From the NCBI GenBank assembly GCA_023428755.1, contig JAEYWX010000013.1:1-64000 (forward strand): 64,000 bases of DNA. The letters are read 5' to 3'. Both the position numbers and the translations under genes were made by a program. Origin of the DNA: Bacteroidota bacterium (GTDB lineage Bacteria > Bacteroidota > Bacteroidia > Chitinophagales > Chitinophagaceae). The notes beneath the pieces were generated by a model. The model searched no databases. It saw nothing but the letters and a program-made list of their open reading frames with translations, and was not told where the DNA came from. Shown here piece after piece: positions 17,245 through 25,293 of this stretch (positions are counted from its first letter, which is position 1; each line of letters starts with the position of its first letter).

Positions 17245-17334
17245 CGAGCGGCATTTTATTTATTATCTTTTGTAATTAAGCATTTCATCTTTTTGTTTCA
17301 ATGAGCATCAGTATCTGCACATTTAAAACCCACT

Positions 17335-18666
17335 TTAATTTAATGCAGGTTCAACTACAGGAGCATTGATCTTTTCAAATGCCTGCTGCAGGTCTGCTTT
17401 AATGTCATCGATGTGTTCAATACCAACACTGATACGTACAAGATTCGGATCAACACCTGCAGCTACCTGCTCTGCTTCACTCAACTGTTCGTGTGTTGTA
17501 CTTGCCGGATGAATAGCCAATGTTTTTGCATCGCCTACATTCGCCAAATGACTTACCAGCTTTAATGAGTTGATAAATTTTGCAGCACTTTCTTTACCAC
17601 CTTTAATTGCCACCTGCAGAATACCACCAAAACCATTGGTTAAATATTTCTTCGCCAGATCGTGATATGGATTACTTTTTAAACCAGGATACAACACATA
17701 CTCAACAGATGGATGTTGCTCCAGCCATTGTGCCAATTCCAATGCATTTTGCACATGACGTTCAACACGCAGCGATAATGTTTCTAACCCTTGTATTAAC
17801 AAGAAAGAGTTGAACGGACTTTGTGATGCACCCCAATCACGCAAACCCTCTACACGTGCACGAATAATGAATGCAATGTTTGGTAAGCCGAGCGGATTGC
17901 CTTCGCCAAACACATCCCAGAATTTTAATCCATGATAACCTTCGCTTGGTTCAGTAAACTGAGGAAATTTACCATTGCCCCAGTTGTAGTTACCGCCATC
18001 GATAATTACACCACCGATTGTAGTACCATGTCCGCCAATCCATTTGGTTGCACTTTCTACAACAATGTTTGCACCGTGCTCTAACGGGCGGAAGAGATAA
18101 CCACCTGCACCAAATGTATTATCAACTACTAATGGCAAATCGTATTCTTTTGCCAAAGTAGCAAATTTTTCAAAATCAGGAATATTTAAACGTGGGTTAC
18201 CAATTGTTTCGAGATAGATGGCTTTGGTGTTTTTATCGATGAGTTTTGCAAAACTTTCTACATCATCGCCATTGGCAAAACGTGCTTCAATACCTAAACG
18301 CTTAAACGATACTTTAAACTGATTATATGTACCGCCGTACAAATAAGAAGTTGTAATAAAATTATCACCAGCCTGCAGAATATTGCTGAGTGCAAGAAAC
18401 TGTGCAGCCTGTCCGCTGGCTGTTGCCAAAGCTGCCACACCACCTTCGAGCGCTGCAATACGTTGCTCAAACACATCAGTAGTTGGGTTCATTATGCGAG
18501 TGTAAATATTACCGAATGCTTTTAAACCAAAAAGATTAGCCGCATGTTCGCTGTTATCGAAGCCATACGAAGTTGTTTGATAAATCGGTACTGCACGTGA
18601 TTTGGTTGTTGGATCGATTTGCTGACCTGCATGCAGTTGTAATGTTTCAAAACGTAAAGTGCTCAT
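17335..18666 (-). CDS. metY: O-acetylhomoserine aminocarboxypropyltransferase (sulfhydrylase)
   Basis: 443 residues, a PLP enzyme of the Cys/Met-metabolism family. It condenses O-acetylhomoserine with sulfide (from CysIJ) to homocysteine. The PLP Lys is K208 (ESATKWIGGHGT); YTRIMNPTTDVFE and the long insert around YNWGNGKFPQFTEPS are typical of the 430-445 residue MetY group rather than the shorter MetB/MetC group. It is the point where the sulfide and homoserine branches meet. Control is layered: a SAM-I riboswitch and terminator at 19.03-19.21 kb, then a second promoter with operator D and a Cys-codon-rich leader. Confidence 0.94.
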   Translation of the reverse strand: MSTLRFETLQLHAGQQIDPTTKSRAVPIYQTTSYGFDNSEHAANLFGLKAFGNIYTRIMNPTTDVFEQRIAALEGGVAALATASGQAAQFLALSNILQAGDNFITTSYLYGGTYNQFKVSFKRLGIEARFANGDDVESFAKLIDKNTKAIYLETIGNPRLNIPDFEKFATLAKEYDLPLVVDNTFGAGGYLFRPLEHGANIVVESATKWIGGHGTTIGGVIIDGGNYNWGNGKFPQFTEPSEGYHGLKFWDVFGEGNPLGLPNIAFIIRARVEGLRDWGASQSPFNSFLLIQGLETLSLRVERHVQNALELAQWLEQHPSVEYVLYPGLKSNPYHDLAKKYLTNGFGGILQVAIKGGKESAAKFINSLKLVSHLANVGDAKTLAIHPASTTHEQLSEAEQVAAGVDPNLVRISVGIEHIDDIKADLQQAFEKINAPVVEPALN

Positions 18667-18699
18667 AACTGAATTATTTAAAGAATGATATAATAAGAA

Positions 18700-18780
18700 A
18701 TGAAAAGAAAAAAGAAGAAAACCGATGTGTTACCTCCCCGTGAAGGGGTCGGAAATAGATATGTATGCCTTACGGCATAC
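18700..18780 (-). terminator. two leader hairpins, possible attenuator of metY
   Basis: First hairpin GTATGCC-GTAA-GGCATAC (18763-18780) overlaps the leader-peptide stop codon. The second (18722-18752) pairs CCGA and CCCC with GGGG and TCGG and runs into a T-rich stretch (18703-18721), like an intrinsic terminator. The arrangement leader ORF, hairpin, terminator-like hairpin, then metY resembles an attenuator; no antiterminator has been proven. Confidence 0.5.
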
Positions 18781-18844
18781 AACAAATACAACAACACTGC
18801 ATGCATGCAATAATAGAAGAATTTGTATTGTTGTTGTTGTACAT
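18770..18844 (-). CDS. Cys-codon-rich leader peptide of metY (candidate)
   Basis: A 24-codon ORF, ATG at 18844, about 18 nt downstream of the -7 element of promoter D. It starts MYNNNN and ends in a run ACMQCCCICCMP, with six Cys codons among the last eleven residues plus two Met. Poly-Cys leader ORFs are known to sense cysteine in mycobacteria; none that I know is described in Bacteroidota. The Asn-codon run (AAC repeats) is complementary to the Cys-codon run (TGT repeats), so the sequence could instead be selected as an RNA stem. Confidence 0.5.
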   Translation of the reverse strand: MYNNNNTNSSIIACMQCCCICCMP

Positions 18845-18854
18845 ACTTGAAGAA

Positions 18855-18893
18855 TACTCTACAAATGTAGCAGGGTTCATTCGTTTCTGCAAA
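18855..18893 (-). promoter_or_regulatory. promoter with sulfur-regulon operator D (metY)
   Basis: TTTG (18890-18893), 20 nt, TACATTTG (18862-18869) on the minus strand. The dyad ACCCTGCT-N6-GTAGAGTA (18855-18876) covers the -7 element exactly as at promoter A, although the loci share little else. Confidence 0.7.
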
Positions 18894-19026
18894 TATGAAT
18901 TTGCAAAAGTTTTGCCAATGCTCTTATAAACAACTGTTCGTTTCATCTGCTTTTGTTTTATCATTCTTTCTTATCGAAGAAAACAGATTACCGGCTGGCT
19001 TTCCGGTTTACAAATGCATGTAAAAC

Positions 19027-19061
19027 AAAAAAGCTCATCCGATAAGATCAGATGAGCTTTT
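19027..19061 (-). terminator. SAM riboswitch expression-platform terminator
   Basis: AAAAGCTCATC / GATGAGCTTTTTT hairpin, about 35 nt after the riboswitch aptamer on the same strand. SAM binding should favour it and stop transcription ahead of metY. Confidence 0.8.
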
Positions 19062-19095
19062 GCTATGTAATTGAACATTGTTAAGCTTTGAATCT

Positions 19096-19211
19096 GACTT
19101 ATCTACCCACATTTGCTGTGGATGGAATTGGCACCTGTTCTGTCAACTTTCGTTGAGAGAGGTTGCCAAGGCTTCATCGGGCCATTACCCTCTGCCTTTC
19201 TTGATAAGTAG
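19096..19211 (-). ncRNA. SAM-I (S-box) riboswitch
   Basis: The minus-strand sequence has the conserved S-box core: ACTTATCAAGAAAGGCAGAG, then GGCCCGATGAAGCCTTGGCA, then ACC, with a closing P1 stem ACTTATC/GATAAGT. The P3 and P4 arms are visible (TCAAC/GTTGA; CCACA/TGTGG). This aptamer binds S-adenosylmethionine and normally represses methionine genes. A terminator follows, and the next gene on the strand is metY. A small hairpin (CCTGTG/CACAGG, 19213-19227) precedes it. Confidence 0.95.
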
Positions 19212-19245
19212 TCCTGTGATACACAGGATTTCTAAAGAACTGCTG

Positions 19246-19278
19246 CAAAATTAGCAGCAAATCATCCAAACAACCAAA
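19246..19278 (-). promoter_or_regulatory. promoter of the SAM riboswitch transcript
   Basis: TTTG (19275-19278), 21 nt, TAATTTTG (19246-19253) on the minus strand, just after the stop of the upstream hypothetical gene and about 35 nt before the aptamer. Confidence 0.55.
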
Positions 19279-19283
19279 TTTCT

Positions 19284-19757
19284 TTAGCTAACAACTGTTT
19301 TAACGGCGGCATGCAGTTCACGTGTCAGGATCAAAGCAGCCAACACAGATGGGATCAATGCACGGAGCTGCGCCTTGCGTTCGGTATCGGTATGATAAGT
19401 GGCCGGAATTATTGCACTCACCTTTTTAGATGGAATATCTTCATTTTCCAGCATCACTTCTATTCCGTTTTGTTCACGTATGGTAAAACGAAACTGATCA
19501 TGCTCCTCAGTAGTCGCTGAGCCTTTCGTCATTTCGCCATCATCATATTGTATGCGCCCGAGTGTGTATCCATACTCGTTCCGGATAAACTGGAACAACT
19601 TATTGAACATCCGTTTTCCAATGAAAATACTGCGACGGATAGGGCCGCTCTCTAATCGAAAACTTTCTGTGGCGGGGTTCAATTTCAACGTGAAGCGATG
19701 TTCTTCCTGTCCGTCATGAAGAATCATGGGAACTGCGTTGTAAACTGTCATACTCAT
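19284..19757 (-). CDS. hypothetical protein
   Basis: 157 residues, no signal peptide, mixed alpha/beta, with mildly hydrophobic stretches only near the C-terminus (LRALIPSVLAALILTREL). FTLKLNPATESFRLESGP and SIFIGKRMFNKLFQFIRNEYGYTLGRIQYD suggest a compact domain, perhaps a sheet with a PH- or tubby-like look, but I do not recognise the family. It is transcribed away from uvrA, and the SAM riboswitch promoter starts right after its stop. Codon use resembles its neighbours. Confidence 0.65.
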   Translation of the reverse strand: MSMTVYNAVPMILHDGQEEHRFTLKLNPATESFRLESGPIRRSIFIGKRMFNKLFQFIRNEYGYTLGRIQYDDGEMTKGSATTEEHDQFRFTIREQNGIEVMLENEDIPSKKVSAIIPATYHTDTERKAQLRALIPSVLAALILTRELHAAVKTVVS

Positions 19758-20042
19758 AACTGTGTAAGTTTTGTAATCGATGGCTGGCTGTAAAGCAAAG
19801 AAAAGTTAGTGTGAACAGCAGTAAATCAAAACAGAAACAGCCTCTAGTTTTCCACATCACAAAAACTTAATATTGGAAATTTTCGCTGCTGTGGAGGCAT
19901 CTATACTGTTAGCGCTGCCACACTTCCACAGATAATAGGTTGATAGTCATTCAATGATGATTCTTACAGCCTAATAACTTTAGTAAAGGATTTCACGGTA
20001 AATTCGCTGTCGGCAAAATGCAAGTTGCCGGAGAACATTATT

Positions 20043-22877
20043 ATGAGCGATACAGTTAATGAGCAAATTGAAGTGTCAGGGGCCAGGGTACATAACCTGA
20101 AAAATATTGATGTACAGATTCCAAAAAACAAACTGGTAGTGATCACCGGTATCAGCGGCAGTGGTAAATCGTCACTTGCTTTTGATACGATCTATGCTGA
20201 AGGACAACGCCGTTATATGGAAACATTTGGTGCGTATGCCCGCCAGTTTGTTGGCGATATGGAACGGCCGGATGTAGACAAGATCACCGGTCTGTCGCCT
20301 GTTATTTCAATCGAACAAAAAACAACCAATAAAAATCCACGCTCAACTGTTGGAACGATTACAGAAGTGTATGATTTTTTGCGTTTATTGTATGCACGTG
20401 CAGGCGAAGCTTATTCGTACAACACCGGAAAGAAAATGGTGAAGTGGAGCGAAGAAGAAATTGTAAGTAATATTCTTGATCGGTTTGATGGACAAAAAAT
20501 TTCGTTACTGGCTCCCCTGGTAAGAGGACGTAAAGGACATTATCGTGAATTGTTTGAAGACATCCGCAAGAAAGGTTTTGTAAAAGTGCGGATCGATGGA
20601 GAGATCAAAGACATTGTTCCGAAAATGCAACTCGACCGTTACAAAATTCATGATATTGAAGTAGTGGTTGACAGGTTAAAAGCAACGGATGAGTTTAAAC
20701 TCCGCATCAGCCAGAGTGTGCAGCAGACATTGAAGTTGGGCAAAGACCTGATGCTGATCGAAACAGAAAAGAATGGTGTTATCTCTTACTCCAAACAATT
20801 GATGTGTGAAGAAACGGGGCTGAGTTACGAAGAACCATCGCCCAATGCATTTTCATTTAACTCACCGTATGGCGCCTGCCCTACCTGTAAAGGATTGGGC
20901 AATGTTTATACCATTGATATGGAACTGATACTTCCCGATCAAACCAAAACGGTAAAAGAAGGTGGTATTGCTCCGCTTGGTGAAGAACGGGATGCCAGTG
21001 TGTTTCAACAGGTAATTGTGTTTGCAAAAAAGTATAAGATCAAATTAGATGTACCGGTTAAAAATCTGCCGAAAGAACAACTGGATCTGTTGTTGTTTGG
21101 TGATAAGAACATCAGTTCAAGTTTAGAAGTAGATGCCAATGATGACACAGTACCACAGGAATACACCGGCAGTTACGAGGGGATCATTCCCATGTTGAAA
21201 CGCTGGTTTGTTTCAGCACACAGTACCGAAGGTTTGCGTGAATGGGTAACGCAATTCATGACCTTGCAAACATGCGGCACCTGTAACGGAGCAAGATTGA
21301 AAAAAGAAAGTTTATGGTTTAAAATTGAAGACCGAAATATTTCTGAACTAAGTGATTTGAATCTTGATAACCTCGCCGCCTGGTTTGATGGACTTGAATT
21401 ACGCATCAGTAACAAACAGGCAGCGATTGCAAAAGATGTGTTGAAAGAAATACGGGAGCGTTTGCAGTTTTTATTGGATGTTGGATTAACGTATCTCACA
21501 CTGAACCGTCCCAGCCGAACCTTGAGCGGCGGTGAAAGCCAGCGTATTCGTTTGGCTACACAGATCGGTTCGCAGCTGCAGGGCATTACTTATATTTTAG
21601 ATGAGCCGAGTATTGGATTGCATCAACGGGATAACCATCGCTTAATTGAAGCGTTAAAAAATCTGCGTGATGTTGGAAACAGTGTGTTAGTTGTGGAACA
21701 TGATAAAGATATTATGCTGGCTGCTGATCACTTAATTGATGTAGGGCCACAAGCTGGTAAACATGGTGGTACTATTGTATCGGCCGGTTCGCCTGCCGAT
21801 GTGCTACGATCGCACAGTGATACAGCAAAATTTCTCAATGGTGAAAAATCAATTTCAGTTCCTGCTGAACGCAGAAAAGGAAATGGAAAATTCATTGAAC
21901 TGAAAGGCGCAACAGGAAATAACTTGCGGAATGTATCTACCCAATTTCCTTTGGGAAAGTTGATCGTTGTTACCGGTGTAAGCGGCAGCGGCAAGAGTAC
22001 GTTGATCAATGAAACACTCTATCCTATTCTCAGCAAATATTGTTACGATTCAAAAGTCAATCCAATGCCGTATAAAAGCATCAAAGGATTGGAGAACATT
22101 GATAAAGTGATTGAAATTGATCAATCGCCGATCGGCCGTACACCAAGAAGTAACCCGGCGACGTATTGTGGTTTCTTTACAGAGATCAGAACCTTGTTTG
22201 CTGCCGTGCCAGAAGCAAAGATCAGGGGTTATAATGCCGGTCGTTTTTCGTTCAATGTAAAAACAGGCCGTTGCGATGTGTGTGAAGGTGGTGGCATGCG
22301 TGTAATTGAAATGAATTTTTTACCCGATGTATATGTGCATTGTGAAAAGTGTAATGGCAAACGTTACAACCGGGAAACATTGGAAATTCGATACAAAGGC
22401 AAATCAATTGCTGATGTGTTGAATATGACGGTGGAAGAAGCCGTTGAGTTTTTTCAACCAGTTCCTTATCTCTACCGCAAAATAAAAGTGTTGCAGGATG
22501 TAGGGCTGGGTTATATCACACTCGGGCAAAGTGCAGTTACGCTAAGTGGTGGCGAGGCACAACGTGTAAAACTTTCAACCGAGCTTGCTAAAAAAGATAC
22601 CGGTAAAACATTTTACATTCTGGATGAGCCAACAACGGGTTTGCATTTCCAGGACATTCAACATTTACTGGATGTGTTGAATAAACTCTGCGACAGAGGT
22701 AATACCGTATTGGTGATCGAACATAACATGGATGTCATTAAAGTAGCCGATCATATTATCGATCTCGGGCCAGAAGGTGGGGATGGTGGCGGACAAATTT
22801 TATTTGAAGGCACACCCGAAGGACTTGTTGACTGTAACGAAAGCTACACAGGAAAATTTCTGAAGGCAGAATTATAA
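20043..22877 (+). CDS. uvrA: excinuclease ABC subunit A
   Basis: 944 residues from ATG 20043 (MSDTVNEQ); an upstream ATG at 20025 would add six residues. UvrA recognises bulky DNA lesions in nucleotide excision repair. Two ABC ATPase modules: Walker A GISGSGKS (36-43) and GVSGSGKS, signatures LSGGESQRIRLA and LSGGEAQRVKL, Walker B segments ending ILDEPS and ILDEPT. Zinc-binding Cys pairs are seen in CPTCKG / CGTCNG and CDVCEG / CEKCNG. A second UvrA gene lies at the right edge of the window, as in many Bacteroidota. Confidence 0.96.
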   Translation: MSDTVNEQIEVSGARVHNLKNIDVQIPKNKLVVITGISGSGKSSLAFDTIYAEGQRRYMETFGAYARQFVGDMERPDVDKITGLSPVISIEQKTTNKNPRSTVGTITEVYDFLRLLYARAGEAYSYNTGKKMVKWSEEEIVSNILDRFDGQKISLLAPLVRGRKGHYRELFEDIRKKGFVKVRIDGEIKDIVPKMQLDRYKIHDIEVVVDRLKATDEFKLRISQSVQQTLKLGKDLMLIETEKNGVISYSKQLMCEETGLSYEEPSPNAFSFNSPYGACPTCKGLGNVYTIDMELILPDQTKTVKEGGIAPLGEERDASVFQQVIVFAKKYKIKLDVPVKNLPKEQLDLLLFGDKNISSSLEVDANDDTVPQEYTGSYEGIIPMLKRWFVSAHSTEGLREWVTQFMTLQTCGTCNGARLKKESLWFKIEDRNISELSDLNLDNLAAWFDGLELRISNKQAAIAKDVLKEIRERLQFLLDVGLTYLTLNRPSRTLSGGESQRIRLATQIGSQLQGITYILDEPSIGLHQRDNHRLIEALKNLRDVGNSVLVVEHDKDIMLAADHLIDVGPQAGKHGGTIVSAGSPADVLRSHSDTAKFLNGEKSISVPAERRKGNGKFIELKGATGNNLRNVSTQFPLGKLIVVTGVSGSGKSTLINETLYPILSKYCYDSKVNPMPYKSIKGLENIDKVIEIDQSPIGRTPRSNPATYCGFFTEIRTLFAAVPEAKIRGYNAGRFSFNVKTGRCDVCEGGGMRVIEMNFLPDVYVHCEKCNGKRYNRETLEIRYKGKSIADVLNMTVEEAVEFFQPVPYLYRKIKVLQDVGLGYITLGQSAVTLSGGEAQRVKLSTELAKKDTGKTFYILDEPTTGLHFQDIQHLLDVLNKLCDRGNTVLVIEHNMDVIKVADHIIDLGPEGGDGGGQILFEGTPEGLVDCNESYTGKFLKAEL

Positions 22878-22881
22878 TCCA

Positions 22882-22912
22882 TAAAAAAAATAGCCCCCCG
22901 ACCAAGGGGGGC
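22882..22912 (-). terminator. terminator at the end of the repeat array (minus strand)
   Basis: Perfect 7-bp GC stem GCCCCCC / GGGGGGC with loop TTGGTC, followed on the minus strand by TATTTTTTTT. On the plus strand no T run follows, so it ends transcription coming through the tandem repeats rather than uvrA. Confidence 0.7.
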
Positions 22913-22918
22913 AACAGG

Positions 22919-23505
22919 ATAGAGTACGGACCAAGAGAAACACAGCACTGCATGGTAAAATAAATATTGTCTCTGGTATCAGGCCTTCTTCCAAACAAGA
23001 AAGCTTTTGAGTTGGTACGGACTAACATTTACTGCATACAATGCCAAAATCATAATTGATACATCTTGGTTTACACATGGAAAAAAATGAACAAAGCATG
23101 GTGAAATAAATATCGATCATTGGTTCTCTTTTTCGCTTTTCCCACCATTAGACAACAGCAGAAAAAAGGGGTACGGATTAACGTTTATTGCATACTTTGT
23201 TCAAAGCGTTGAATAGTATTATAAAGGTTTAAAAAAGTAAAAGAAAAAAGCAAAGCATGGTGAAATAAATATCGATCGTTGGTTCTCTTTTTCATTTTTC
23301 CCACTATTAGAAAACGGCAGGAAAAGGGGTACGGATTAACGTTTATTACATACTCTGCTTAATGTGTTGAATGCGATTTTGTTTGGGTAAAGTAAAAAGG
23401 CAAAGCATGGTGAAATAAATATCGGTCACTGTTCTCTTAGTTAGATTTTCACAGGATTGGAAAACTGTAAGAAAGGGTACGGACTAACGTTTATTGCATA
23501 CTTTG
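22919..23505. repeat. array of four tandem ~105-nt structured units (candidate ncRNAs)
   Basis: Four units at about 22946-23046, 23092-23199, 23251-23359 and 23401-23505, with starts about 150 nt apart; a remnant (GAGTACGGACCAA) precedes the first. Each begins like CAAAGCATGGTGAAATAAAT and ends with GGTACGGAYTAACGTTTATT then RCATACTTTG. The two ends are inverted repeats and would close a long stem (CAAAG/CTTTG, AATAAA/TTTATT). The interior differs between units but again pairs (CTTTTTC/GAAAAAG, TCTTA/TAAGA). In unit 1 the outer stem has a compensatory change. No coding potential is seen. A minus-strand terminator lies at the end of the array, so the units may be the 3' part of the upstream minus-strand transcript. 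I know no matching RNA family. Confidence 0.75.
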
Positions 23506-23513
23506 CCAATGAG

Positions 23514-23645
23514 TTACAGGTATAATTTTTTCTTGAAAATGTAAAGGATAACGTACAATGCTATTAAGCCAATGCGAAGAAGCCAAATGGTAGTTTCAGG
23601 ATTGGCAAATACTCTCGCCCTTGTTTTCGGGATTTCGGTTTTCAT
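23514..23645 (-). CDS. small single-span membrane protein
   Basis: 43 residues from ATG 23645: a basic N-terminus (MKTEIPKTRARVF), then one membrane helix (TIWLLRIGLIALYVILYIF) and a KKK tail. It starts 32 nt after the DUF6089-like gene on the same strand and ends 9 nt before the repeat array. An ATG 17 codons further upstream would overlap the previous gene. Composition supports a real small protein; its function is unknown. Confidence 0.5.
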   Translation of the reverse strand: MKTEIPKTRARVFANPETTIWLLRIGLIALYVILYIFKKKLYL

Positions 23646-23677
23646 TTGTTTGGGTTTGGGTATGGATAAAAAATATT

Positions 23678-24673
23678 CTAAAAATACTGCGGACATTTCA
23701 TCGAATTCTTATTTCTGAACCAATCGGCGTAAACATCACCGATTTTCCACGTTAACCTGAATGTACTGGAGAAATAAGAATCGTTTCGATTCGGGTTTCC
23801 TCTCTTCTTTCCCGGACTGTACGGTGTGTAAGCAGGGTTTGAATTCGGATAAAAAGAACTTGGATTGGCCAGATATTTTGCAATTACTGCCTGGCTTGGT
23901 GTAAGATACTGATCAAACAAAGATTGATCAATAAATTTATTACTTACATCATCGATATAATCCGTTCCGGTTTTGCGGTGAATCAATTCAATTGCAAACG
24001 TAATTCTTTCTGTAATGTCATACTTGATACCAACCCCCATTGGGATGTTGTAATTTATCAAACTGTATTCGGGAATTCCGGTTTCAACCATACCTTGTCC
24101 TTCCAGTCGTAATGGTTTTAAATCAACCCATGATTCATTTCCTGAAGGGTCTGTATATAATCCTTGCGGTTTAAATTTAAAAACACCTACACCAATAATT
24201 CCATAAGGACGAAAACGTGGTAAACCTGTTCCATTTTTTAATCCGATAAAAGCTGTTGGAAATATTTCTAGTCCAACATAACCTTCATACAACGGAGATC
24301 GAAATGTGAGATTTCTATATTTTCTGGAGCCTTCCCAGGTATCAGCAGGCTGCTTTTGCTTGATCAAACGATCATCACCTTCCATTTGACCAATATTTCC
24401 GGCCACACGGAAACCTATCCATTCGGATGGATAATATGTTGCAGAAATACCTGCGATCATATTAGTTACAGGAACATTATTATCTTTCGGCCCATAAGTC
24501 CCTCTTCCACGGTTACCACCGAGGTCACCAAGAAAATTCATCGGGCCAACATTTAATCCAATTTCAAAACGGGAATTTGCAGTTGATAAGCCAACTTGTG
24601 CGTGCAGGTTCTGACTAAAACATGTCAGAATAAACAATGCGTACAAAGAATAAAGTAGTGTACGTACTTTCAT
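23678..24673 (-). CDS. DUF6089-like outer-membrane beta-barrel protein
   Basis: 331 residues from ATG 24673 (MKVRTLLYSLYALFILTCFSQ), which gives a clean signal peptide; the 38 residues further upstream look non-coding. The body has glycine/aromatic strands (FEIGLNVGPMNFLGDLGG, IAGISATYYPSEWIGFRVAG, FRPYGIIGVGVFKFKPQG) and an end typical of porin-like proteins (SSTFRLTWKIGDVYADWF). The motif MNFLGDLGGNRGRG matches the DUF6089 group, a Bacteroidota family of predicted outer-membrane barrels without known function. It probably shares its transcript with the small membrane protein and the repeat array downstream. Confidence 0.75.
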   Translation of the reverse strand: MKVRTLLYSLYALFILTCFSQNLHAQVGLSTANSRFEIGLNVGPMNFLGDLGGNRGRGTYGPKDNNVPVTNMIAGISATYYPSEWIGFRVAGNIGQMEGDDRLIKQKQPADTWEGSRKYRNLTFRSPLYEGYVGLEIFPTAFIGLKNGTGLPRFRPYGIIGVGVFKFKPQGLYTDPSGNESWVDLKPLRLEGQGMVETGIPEYSLINYNIPMGVGIKYDITERITFAIELIHRKTGTDYIDDVSNKFIDQSLFDQYLTPSQAVIAKYLANPSSFYPNSNPAYTPYSPGKKRGNPNRNDSYFSSTFRLTWKIGDVYADWFRNKNSMKCPQYF

Positions 24674-24831
24674 AGAATTGGATATTTGGTTTTTCTTGTA
24701 TTGGATAAGACAAGACAATATTAGATAACAAATTTTGAACTTCAAAATTTTTTCGTGTTCTAATATGTTGAAATCCTTGCCCAGCATAGGTTTTAAGGAT
24801 TTTTACTTACGGTGTTTCGTAAATCTACCTA

Positions 24832-25293
24832 TTAATTTCCGGAAAAACGAATCATTTCTACATGTTCTATATTGTCCTCCAGATATATGTCGCTGGTTTG
24901 TACAAACCCAAGTGAGGTATAAAACTGAAGCAGATAATATTGTGCACCGATTTTGATATCGTATTCTCCAAACAACGCTTTGCATTGCTGAATGGCGATC
25001 TGCATCAATTCCCTTCCAACGCCGCTACCACGCACAGCGGGATTTGTAACCACCCGTCCAATTGAAGGTTCGTTTTGGTACGAAACACCAACAGGAAGCA
25101 AACGTACATATGCCATGAGTGTACCATCTTCATCAACACCCATTAAATGCCATCCTTTCTGATCTTTATAATCAGCATCCTGGTACACACAATTTTGTTC
25201 AACTACAAATACTTCATTGCGCAGCCACATGATGTTGTACAATTCGTATGGCGTTAATGCTTCAAACTTTTTAAGATTCCAATTCAGTTTCAT
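24832..25293 (-). CDS. elaA: ElaA-like GNAT N-acetyltransferase
   Basis: 153 residues, the normal ElaA length. The start KLNWNLKKFEALTPYELYNI and WLRNEVFVVEQNCVYQDADYKD are characteristic of ElaA. The acetyl-CoA loop is VVTNPAVRGSGVGREL (R/Q-x-x-G-x-G/A). The substrate is not established in the family. The ATG overlaps the M28 peptidase stop by one base (TAATG), so the two genes are probably translationally coupled. Confidence 0.88.
   Translation of the reverse strand: MKLNWNLKKFEALTPYELYNIMWLRNEVFVVEQNCVYQDADYKDQKGWHLMGVDEDGTLMAYVRLLPVGVSYQNEPSIGRVVTNPAVRGSGVGRELMQIAIQQCKALFGEYDIKIGAQYYLLQFYTSLGFVQTSDIYLEDNIEHVEMIRFSGN

Noticed and set aside
18845..18964. Longer 64-codon reading of the Cys-rich leader
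   Set aside because: The upstream part lies before promoter D, which supports the shorter start at 18844.
22919..23505. CRISPR array
   Set aside because: Units are about 105 nt with variable interiors and inverted ends; the spacers differ in length (about 46, 51 and 41 nt) and there are no cas genes.
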